Below, one piece after another: positions 42,801 to 54,800 of a stretch of 64,000 bases of DNA. The notes beneath the pieces were generated by a model, which was given only the letters and a program-made list of their open reading frames with translations, ran no database searches and had not been told where the DNA came from. Source of the stretch: Loripinus fragilis (taxonomy: Eukaryota; Mollusca; Bivalvia; Lucinida; Lucinidae); the NCBI GenBank assembly GCA_964019695.1, contig OZ026519.1, positions 28,797,213 to 28,861,212 on the forward strand, given 5' to 3'. A program made the translations under genes and the position numbers. Position 1 is the first letter of the stretch; every line of letters begins with the position of its first letter.

Positions 42801-45800
42801 TCTATTATGTTTTTTTTCTGATCCCACATATATCCACTGTACATTGTCTTGAAACTAAGCACTGCAGAAGAGTTCACAATATCATCCATCAAGTTATTCC
42901 ACTTATCTATAGCTCTAAAGCAAAATGAGCCCATTCTAAATAATTTTAACACACTGGGCTTTTTCAAATTCAAACTATGTACTTGTGTAATTGAGTCTGA
43001 GAACTCAAAGACTCCATACATTTTAAAATCATCAATGTTGTAATTATTTTGGAAGTCAAAAGTATATCCACTCTTTATCATTTTTAGTTGAGTGTTGTTA
43101 CAAATAAACATTTTTGATTTTAGTAAATTCATTTATAAAAATGAAATTCGCGCACTGTTTGTGCATGGTTTTGTTACTACATGTATAATTACACTCGTTC
43201 TGGGCTGAGAGTTGTTAGATTTAATTTTCACTACAAACAACCATTTTTAATTTGAGTAAATCCATTTATTAACAATAAAATTTGCGCACTGTTTGTGCAT
43301 GGTTTTGTTACTACATGTATAATTACACTCGATCTGGGCCTTTACACTGGAAACAAATGGAAACAATAAACGAATAAATTTCGTCAAAGATCAATAATGT
43401 AGGGGTTTGTAATTCAACTGGACACGATGTACTCTAGATGCAACTGCAGTTACCAGACCTTTCTTTACTGATATTATACAATGACACTTCATTTTATGAC
43501 AGCTGATCCATTCATCGCTCTTACGTGATTAACTCTGGAAGATGGATGCTGACTGAAAGTGTCAATTTACGTTTTGACTATTAAATAGTATAAATATAGT
43601 GACATGTTCCTGCATTTCTTTAATTTATACAACAATTCTACAGTACATTGACATGTACCAGGTCCTGCGAGAGAGTTTAAAATTGGATGGTTTTGCCCTC
43701 AGTTTTATCACGTCTCTCATTAATGTAAGAAAACCCATAATTAGGTTCTGACGGAAAGCAGAATACCGCTTAAGCCAGAGCTACAGGGCATGAGAATTGT
43801 TGCACTTTCCATTAGTTCTCATGAACAGACTCGATAAAACCGAATCTGCTTTTTAGCTCACCTGAGCCATTGGCTGATGGTGAGCTATTGTGATCATTAG
43901 ATGTAAGCTGTCCGTTGTCAACAAATGCTTCAAACCTAGACTACTGGCTGGATTTCGACCAAACAAGGAAGAAATGATCCTTAATAGACCCTCTTTAAGA
44001 ATTGTTCGAATGGTTTCAGTCTAGGTCGCACAGCTAAGATGAAAACTTTAAAAATCTTCTTATCTGAAACCACAAGGCCTTGAGCCTTGATATATGGTAT
44101 GTAGTATCACATTGTAGACCTGTACTAAGTTTGTTCAAATTATGCCTCTGGGGTCACAAATGGGCGCGCCCTGTGAGCAAATGTTTAACATAGGCTTATA
44201 TAGGGGAAAATATGAAAAGAAAACTTCTTGTCTGAAGCCATTAGGCCTAGAGCCTTGATATTTGGTATATAGCATTATCTAGTAGACCTCTACCGAAAAT
44301 AGTAAGTGAGTATGATCAAGAAATACCACAATCACAAACAGCAGACAACCCTGTGACACCGCAAGGAAGAGCCGCTCAACCATCACGAGACACCAGGATC
44401 ACAAATTAAGGAAAGCAACCAGCTCTCTCTTCCCCATCAAGATGATTGCAATACTAGAACCGACACAAAGCAACGTACAACAAAACAAAGAAGATTACAG
44501 ACTCCCACAATGGGAGTAACAATAAACAAAAAGTCAACAACAACAGAACCACCGCCTTAGAACCGGCAGCAGCCTAAGCCACTGGGGGGGGGGGGCTTAA
44601 ATGCATTTTACTGGCGCCAAATCAAGTTTGTTCAAATAATGCCCCTGATGCCGAAAATGGCCCCGTCCTGGGGTCACATGAACAAATTTTCTTGTCTGAA
44701 ATCGTAAGGCCTTGAGCCTTGATATTTGAAATGTAGTATCACCTTGAGGACCCCTACACATTTTGTTCAAATTATGCCCCGGGGGTGACATGTTTCACAT
44801 AGGCTTCTTTTGGAAACATAAAAAACCTTCTTGTCTGAAACCATTAGGCATTGAGCCTTGATATTTTGCATGAAGCATCACCTAGTAGACATCTACCAAG
44901 TTTGTTCAAATTATGCCCCTGGGGCCGAAAATGGCCCCACCCTGGGGGTCACGTGTTTTCCATAGCCTTATATAGGAAAAACATGAAAAAAATATTCTTG
45001 TCTGAAACCATTAGGCCTAGAGCCTTGATATTTGGTATGTAGCATCACCTAGTAGACCTCTACCAAATGTGTCCAAATTATGCTCCTGGTGCCAAAATTG
45101 GCTCTGCTCCAGGGTCATATGTTCAAGTAGGTTTATATAGGGATAAACATGAAAAAATCTTCTTGTCTGAAACAATAAGGCATACAGCCTTGTTTTTGGT
45201 ATATAGCATCACCTAGTAAACCTCTACCAAGTTTGTTCAAATTATGCCCCTGGGGTCAGAAATGGCCCTGCCTCACGTGCCACCAGGGACATGGCCAGCT
45301 TTCAACAGATACCTAAAGGTACACTTTAAACAAAACTAAGGTGTGGGATATAGGACCACTTGGCCCTCTTGTTTCTAAAATTGTAGATTCTCTCTATTTC
45401 TGAACGATCTATTTTTTCAGATTATTTTGAGCCCTATATTATTTGAGTCTATTGAAAAACGTATAAATAGTCCTTTCAGTACACAAGCAACAGTCCATTA
45501 TCTTGCATCTTATCTCATAATCATATACGGAGACTTTTTCCATTATATTATAGGAAAATAGATGGAAGAAAAGAAGCATGTCTGTGGTCCCAATGAAGTG
45601 GGGTGTAAATGTAACCTGGACTTACCTCTCTGTCCTCATCAACATTCATGCGGATGGCTCAGTACTTATCCACCATGGTGGAATAGAAATGGGACAGGGA
45701 ATTAATACCAAGGTACGTGTATGAACTTATACAGCATCCTTATATAAGAGGACTTTGACAGCACAATCGTCACTACTGGTACACATAAAGTTGGGCTCTA

Positions 45801-48800
45801 TTTATCCCCTAGCTGCGCATGTATATATAAACAAATATTTTATGCATATTTGCTAAGTACCAACCATGCCTGATGATATGATTGTTTAGTTAAAATTTAA
45901 AATTTATATATTCTTACATAAAAATATGGTGTTTATATTCAGAAAAAACGTCCTCGTTGAGACACTGCTCTTTAGGACAAAAGTTAAAACTGATAGCTAA
46001 GAATATAATCACATTTTGAAATCAAACCGTTTGCTAACGGGAACAATGTGTCAGCCATAGTGGTGATATTTGATCCAATTTGGAGTTGAAAAATAGGTTT
46101 TGGTGCTAACTGGAAGCGTCTTGCTGTAAACTAAGATCACATTCTTTTTTCTCTGAATTGCAATGACATTAGACTGTTTCACGCACTATACCTATTCTAT
46201 TTTCAACTTTCAATACCAACAATATTGAGACAATTACATGCAAGTATGCAAAGCTCATGTAAGGGTGCTAAAACGCTCAATTTCACTAGAGACCTCACTG
46301 ATCGCACATACTAAAGATTAGATATCTAGTCGAAATGCAGGTGCATTCATGTATATATGTCTGTTTGAACGTTTGTATACTGGAAATCCCTTAATTAACA
46401 TGTGCATTTACAAACAATGAAGACATTGATGAAATGCTGCATGATGCAGCATTTCATCAGGGTCTACACTGTTTGTTAAGTCAAATAAGATCTTCATATA
46501 AAACAATACATTTGTTGTAAAATTATAAATTAAAGTAAGAAAGACAGAAAAGATCAGGAAACGATAAAATCAAGTACCACACCTGACCCAAGATACCACA
46601 TGGAAAAGTAACAAAAAATCCATTACATATACAATAGTCCATCCCAAAATTGTATTACACCAGAAGGAAGAATTGATTAGTGCATTGTATAGAAATGCTT
46701 AAGATTTTAAATATAATGTATATACGAGTATGCAACAAGTATTAAAATATTGCGAGCTGACTTGAATGTAATTGCAGGTTGCTCAAGTATGTGCCTACCA
46801 ACTGGGTATCCCAATAACAATGGTTACAGTGAGAGGGACCAATACTATTGTTGAAGCTAACAACGTCCCAACAGGTGGTAGTGTCACAAGTGAATGTTGT
46901 AGCCAGGTAATAATAATAATACAGTAAAACCTGTCTTAAGTGGCCACTCAAAAATAGACAAAAAGAATATCTTAATGACAAATGGTAGCTTCCTGAAGGT
47001 CAAAAGTGTTGCAGAATGCTCCCCTTGGAGCATTCTGCAATACTTTTGACCTGCATTTAGCGATAATTGGTCTTGAAAAACACTTTTTGGTCTCTTTTTG
47101 AGTGGTTGCTTAAGACAGGTTTCACTGTAATAATAATTATAGTAAATAATAATAATAAAAATAATAACAATAATAATAATAATAATAATAACTTCAAGCA
47201 GCTGTATTTTACATTATTGGTATACAGCAATTAAACATCTGTTGTATGGTTACTCGTAAACTGGTACTTTAGCAAACAGTGAGGACCCAGATGAAATGCC
47301 ACATAATGTAGCATTTCATCGGGGTCTGCATTGTTTGCTGAGTCAAACTCGATCTTCAGAGAAAGAAATACAATATTTTTTAGAAATAATAACCTGTGAC
47401 CCACCGATATATATAATTGACCACCCTTACTTCACTGTATTAAGCTTTACTTAGAAATTTCATTCGTCTAAAAGGGTGTCTATATTTTGAAAGTATATCT
47501 CTCTGTGAGAGTATGTTCAAATGTGGGTGACTCCAACAGCAGAGACCAATTTTTGACTGCTTAGTTGCTGAAACAGGGCTATTGATAGCATAAACTTCAT
47601 AAAACATTTTCTAGTTTCAACCGCAGACACAGAGAGCTGATGGTTAAATAGCATGCTGGCTTCAAAACTCTGCTCCAACTAGGCATTTACAGTCGGTAGT
47701 TTATGGCAATTTAGTTTATGAATCCAAAAGATTCTTACAAACTTTAAACTTAGAGTCTGCATACATGGTTGAAAACCGGCTATCGGTATCATAAACTTTG
47801 CAAATCATTTTCCAAATTGTACAGCCAAAACTATGATTTAATACCTAAATTCAATAATTAAATCTCTCTTGAGCCAGAGGCTTTCAGAACCAGTATGTTA
47901 TGGGGACTTAGTGTATAAATTAAAGAAAAGTGTTTGTTAACTCTAATAGTTTTACAGAGCAGCTTTTTAAAATAGTTTCATTATTATAAGAAGATTAATG
48001 TATTGCGGTGGTCAATCCAATCACGGTTGGCAACTTTCTCCATGATGATACATAGCAATAGCTAGTAGGCTGACCAATTCTTGTATTTCAACAACAGCAG
48101 AACCTAGGGCAAAGATTTGGTACCAGTAAAATGAATTCAAACCCCCGTTGGCTTAGGCTGCTGTCCGTTCTAAGGCAGTGGTTCTGTTGTTGTTGATTCG
48201 TTGTTTATTGTTACTCCAATTGTGGGAGTCCGTTATTGTGTTGTTGAACACTACTTTATGTTCATTCTTGTTTTGCAATCATCTTGATGGGGAAGAGAGA
48301 GCTGGTTGCTTTGCATAGTTTGTCTTCCTGGTGTCTTGTGATTGCTATGTGGCCCTTCCTCACGGTGCCATCAGTTTGTCTGCTATTTTTGATTGTGAAA
48401 TTTCCTGATCATACTCACTTACTTTTGCTTTCCTCTTTAAATTGCGCGCTGGCAGGTCGGACCTCAGATTCTCTGACGGTTCCGACTTAAAGACTTATCT
48501 ATAGATGAGACAGTTTCAGCCTGATGTTGTGCCTGTAGTCCGGTTACTCGGGTAATCAGTTGTATATATTGTTGTGTCTTTATCTTTGTTTTATCTCCTT
48601 TTTATATCTCAATTTGTATGTACTAAGAGATGATAAATTGATAAGTTAGGGATATTTCTTTGGATTTGTCTTGATCCACATCTGAAATAAGGGTGAGATG
48701 GTACCATAAAACTAGTTAAAGCCCTCCAGTATAAATATTTTTTCCTGACCGTTCCAGGGCGGTGCTTCATTTGTGGATCATTTTGGTTATTTATGTTTTG

Positions 48801-51800
48801 TGTTTGTCATGCTTTCTTGTCTGTCCATTGCAGCCTTGTGGTCACCTGCTGGGAAAGGGCTTTCCGACCAAAAATCAACACAAATGGCTTAAGGTTTAAT
48901 AAGTAATACTAATATGGACCTTAACCCTTTCAAGAAACAAGTGAACCCCCTCCACAAACATTGACATTGATGAATAAAAATTAAAAAGGGAAAAACTTAA
49001 AAAGGTTTTCAGACCCCCGGACGATAATTTATTGATCTGTGCATGCCTTGGGTGTTTATTGCAATAAATACGGTATAATAATGTGTCATACTCGTCATGT
49101 AAACAGAGATTGAGCGCTTGAAGTCAAAAAAGTAATGCAACTGCAATACTGAAGATGGTTTCTTAGAATTTCACTAGTGATTTGAAACTGGGAAAATGAC
49201 CCAGAATTGAGAAAATTGGCAGTCTACTTCAAAGTCATTATATGAAACATAGCAGAGTCTGAATGGTACAAACTGAAGTTAATGATTAAAGGTATTCATC
49301 CTTTTAATAGAAAACCGAAATCATTTGTGCCCTGAGAAAACATTTAAAAGTTTTTTGGAACTGGGAAAATTATAAATGTAAGTTTCAAATATCATGAGTT
49401 ATTATTATTTTATAGGGAGTTATAACCTGCTGCACCAAGATCAAGGCACGAATGGCGCCTGTAAAGGCTAAAATGGCGCATCCTACCTGGTCGGAGCTTG
49501 TGAGCAAATGTATAACTGAAAGAGTTTCTCTATCAGAAAGAGTAGAGTAAGTAGTGACTACATTTATCCATGTCATAAGACAATCTTCAGCGCTCAAAAT
49601 CCCATATGTTAGCTTGTATTCATTAGTGGAGGTTAGATAAGACAAGTGAACCAATGGCTTAGCCAAAATGCTGAAAAAATTACGCACATCAAAGGGAGAC
49701 TACTGAATCGAACACATATTCTCTTCAATTGCGTCCCTTCTCAAAATTAGAACTTCTCTTAAAGAACTTCCCTCTGGTAGCCAATTATTTTTCTTAACCC
49801 CTTCACTGCCGTATATAAATGCAGGCAATACGCGGGGGGGGGGGGGGGAAATACAGCTATTTTGATGTTATTATGGTGTTACATATGATTTCAAACAAAA
49901 TCATAACTACTGTAGGGATTTACACCAAATTTTTTCCTGCTTGTTTGAGACATTTGGTACAATGTCTGAAATAATGTTTTCTAGTGATAGCATGTCAAAA
50001 ATTTCCTCCTTTACCATTGCTGATTCCAATTAATGTCAATTGTCATCCATATACAAGCCATTTTAGACTTCCAAAATAACCTCTACTTCAAAGAAACACA
50101 ACAGACTAATGCCACGATCATCTGCCGTCTTTGAAAAAAAGGAGTTCTTCATCAAAAGGGCCATTTTTCCTGTGAAAAGCAAGCTTTTAGCCGCGGAGTT
50201 ATGAGATAAATCTTGGAAAATGTTAACTCTTTCATTGTAGAGCAGATAAAGATAATTGAGTTCAGTCCCTTGAATATTATCTTGCTAACTACACGCATAT
50301 AAACAACACTGTGTTTACCCCGAACACCGCTCGGGATACTGGTGTATAGGAAGCAGTATTCACCCCGAGCGTTGCCTGGGGTAAAATAGTGAAGGGGTTA
50401 AGAGCAGTTCCTTTTGGTATACCACATTAGGTGACCTCCCTTGAATGTTACTATTTTATTACACATATGGAAATATTGCGTAATGGGAGCTACGCCAATG
50501 TGAACTTCTAGCCACTTGTCAGACAATATGAGCAACTTTTGTAGAAGTGGGCAGTAAAATAATAAACATAACATTGATAAATGATTGAAAAACAAGGACT
50601 TGCAACATAATCTAAACGCTTGTAACCATACTAGAAAGAGTTGGATTGTTCTACAGAAAATACCACAATCACACACTGCAGACCAACCCAAAGCACGGTA
50701 AAATACGCTTCATGATTATTGACATAAGGAACGTTGACTAATGCAGTGAAACTTAATTAAGCTGTATAAAATAGAGTTAAAATGTCACTACTGACGTGGT
50801 TTGCAGTTTGTGTTTTAAGGTGGTAGTTTGAGGGGATTAAATGAAAGTTAAAAGTCCTTGCTATCTCATTTTGAGATACCATGGTTTGACTACTTTCATA
50901 TATGTAGCTACAAAATGTACTTAGAGATATAAGAATTAAATTCACCAGGACTCCTCTGTATTTGGACCAGTGTTCACATGCAATAATCAAATGGATCTAG
51001 ATTCATAATAATGGACATGAGCCATAATGTGCTTGGAAGTTGAGTCTGTTGAAATAATTGTTGAGCACAAGTTAAAAATGACTATAGCGTTCTGTTGCCT
51101 TGATTGGTGTTGATATCCCTGTTACTATGGTAAAAAACGAGTTTATATTAATTATCCCCATGTTACAACTAACCTTGGCCAAATTCATATTAACCTCAAA
51201 CTGTAATTTATACTTTAATATCTTTCTCTTAAATGAGAGAAATTACAATTAAATTGCCTTCATGGGAAATACAAATATTTAATTTTTATTTCTGATATAA
51301 TACTAATTAATGAAAGTGAGTATGACCAAAAAATGTCAAATTACACATTGAAGACCAATGCACTCACCGTTAGGGATGTTGAACTTAGACATTTCCATCT
51401 GAAATGCGTAGGGGTTGTCTGGGCTGTCTAATTGGTAACTCCAATAGTTTGCATTCCTTTATATGCAAACTTTGCATCATAATTGTTCAACCTACTATTT
51501 TGTGCTCATTTGATAATATTTCATTATATTTTGGGAGTGGTGATCATAGACATTAGTACGCCTACACCACCTATGGGTTGCATACATTGTGTAATCTGTA
51601 ACGCCAACAATTTTCGTTCCTTTTTATTCAAACCTTGCGAACTGATTCCTGGCATATTGAAAATGTGCATTTCTATTTTGTGCAGTTTTGATATAAATTC
51701 TCCTATTTTTGGATGTTGAACTTAGACATTGTTACGTCAACAACTCGTCCGCAACACATATGCCGTGCCTGCTTTGTGTATTCTGCAACTCTAACGGCTT

Positions 51801-54800
51801 TCATTCCTTTTTATACAAACATTGCATACATACAAATCTTATCCAAATTTATTGGCAGGTGTATGTGGGGGGGTTGGGGGAGGGGCGTGGGGGATGGTCA
51901 GTTGAGTTACATTGTCTCCCCAAATAGATATGTCAATATACAATCAATGTTTGGCGATGCATGTCCAGAGCAGAGTTTTCTTGCTTCCCCATAGCATTGG
52001 GGACTGCTCAAAAGGAAATAGTTTGCTCTCCCTGGAAGCAAATTATATCCTTTAAGAGTAGTCTCCATTTGGAAAAGGGATACAAAAGAAAAAAAGTGGA
52101 CTCCTACCTGTTTCATAAGTTTCCCTTTCCTTTGTGTTACTATATTAGGGTTGTGTTTTCAGCAATGTCCCGACTCACCCACTTCCATTTGAATACAATA
52201 GTTATGGTGCCACCTGTAGTGAAGTAGAGCTAGACGTTCTGACAGGAGAGTATCAGATCAACCGAGTTGATATTGTCTATGACTGTGGAGAAAGGTAATT
52301 GTGATTCTTACAATAAGAACATTGTTTTAAAGCATTCACTTGCTACAAAATATGATACATATGATGAGAACATTTGTTTTCCATGCAAATCAGATGTAAT
52401 TTTCCCGACATTTCATACCTCAGTAAAACGCAGATTCAGTTCATATATAATTACAACTTCTTTCGTTTTTTCTTTCTCCTAAGTATTTTTTAATTTTGGT
52501 TTTCTTAAAATTACGTTTCCAGTTAATAATGTTTCTCACTTTTAGTTTATAGTGTGCCTACGTAGACGTTACTACGTTAAAAAACAAGTTGCAGCAAATG
52601 GCATTAGACAGCTGATCGGCATAAATACTGTAAATTTAAGCATAGTATGAAAGATAATCTTTGCTTTACCACCTGAATTATCTGTGTAAGTGTAAAGTAA
52701 AGTGTAAGTAGTTGCTGACTGTCGATTTCTCTTCATAGAAGCATTGCACAGTATCACAAAAGAAGATCGGCCATTAATGTCCCCGCCACTCATGAATACG
52801 AATGGAAGTTCATTGAAAATGAAATGCAGGTCAATAAGATCAGAAGACTATTCTTGACCAATCAGATTCATGAGTCTCAATAAATGTTATGACAGCTGTA
52901 ATTATATGATAAACAACTATGGTGATGCGTCTTTGAAAAGTTTAGCCTCATGCTTGATTCAATCACATAACATCAAAAGCTTTTGTCAGCATGATACTAT
53001 CTACCAATGCTACCAACTGCATTGTATACTAATCAGTTACATGTATATTGTTATTTAATCACTAAAACCATCAATTATTTTACAAAGAAGTAATCACACT
53101 TTTTTCATTTTACAGGGCCAATGTGGTATTTTGCAAGTTTGTAATAATTGTAGAGCTTTCGTTGAAAAAACCAATACAGATGCTAGCTTATATATATATA
53201 TTTATTTACAATTATAGGGCCAATGTGGTATTTTGCAAGTTTGTAATAATTGTAGAGCTCTCGTTGAAAAAAACAATACAGATGCTAGCTTATATACAGT
53301 TCCATTAAAACGTTATTTCACTACGCAATATTTCAAAAGTTTTTCACATTTTTTATACATTAATGGTGTATGTTTTACCATACATGTAATTTAATAATCA
53401 TGCAATTTTATTTCTATAGATCATATCAAGGTATAATCGGACAGCATTTGTATATAAATATTTAACATATTCCAATAAATTTCAGCAACATACTTAAATA
53501 CTTTCCAATTAAAACACAATAACATACCTGTATGCCTACATAGTAAAGTCAGTATTCGTTGCAGCTCCCCTTGCTTAATATGATCTGCAATTCTCCTTAG
53601 CATAGAATTGTAAACTTCTAGGACGTTCGGTGCTACACTATATCACGCTTCACATACTCGCTTATACATCTCTTCTTTGGTTACCAACCTCTTTCTTCAT
53701 TATAATCCAAAAGTTCTCTATGGAATTCATTTTGGCGAATTCCCTGGCCATTTCAGATCGGGGACTTTGTTATATTCTAGGAATGTTCTAAGTCTTTTAG
53801 AGTTATGGATTGTCACAATATCATGCATAAAGGTATATCCCTCCTTTAGGAACACAAAACATTCATACGAGTCTGTATTTTACAGGCATCACAACCATGG
53901 ACATTGTCGTGGTTGGCGCAAACAGAATGAGAAATACCATGCTAAGTGTATTCACACTAATGTAAGATCGCCAGTAAGTGTACAAGTCTGAGGAGCCATT
54001 AGCAGCAGAAGCATAGTAAGAAAACGGGCAAAGATAAAGAAGCATGACTCGTCTGAGAAAAGTAAATGGTAACGGGGATACCATAGTGATATTATTCATG
54101 ATATTGAAATGACACGTTAATGCATTGTGTTCCCACAGAAGGGATACATCTTTATCCATTATCTCCGGCCATGCCATAACTCTAAAAGTACTAGAACATT
54201 CAAAGAAAGTAAAGGAATGACCATTCTGGAATGACCAGGGAATTCGCTAGACATGAATCCCATAGAGTATTATGATGAGATTGGCAACCAAATGCTGTGT
54301 AAAAAGAAAAGATGTGGAAGCGAGTATGTGAAGCATGGTTTAGTGTAGCACTGAACGTCCAGGAGGAACTTTACAATGCAATGCCAAGGCAAATTGCAGA
54401 TCTTATCCAAGCAAAGGGAGATGCAACGATATACTGACTTTATGATGTAGCGTACACTGTTATTTTGTTTTCATTGGAATGTATTTATAGTATGTTGTTG
54501 TGTTTTTTATTGGAATGTATTTGATAAATACATACAAATGTTGTCTGATTATACGTTGATATAATTTATATAAACAAAATCACACGAGAATTAAATAACT
54601 TGTATGGTTTACATAGACCATTAATGAGTAATAAAAATGTGAAAAAACTTTTGAAATATTGCGTAGTGAAATAACTTTTTAATGGACCTGTATATTTTTC
54701 GTCTTTTTAAAGCTTAAATCCAACCATTGACATTTCCTTCTTCTTTACTTTCTTTAATGCGATTTTAAAACATATCCAGTGATTTTCAACTATTTGTTAC

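Noticed and set aside
43858..45365. CRISPR-like array
   Set aside because: The units are adjacent, degenerate and 165 bases long, with no spacer and repeat structure; the host is eukaryotic.
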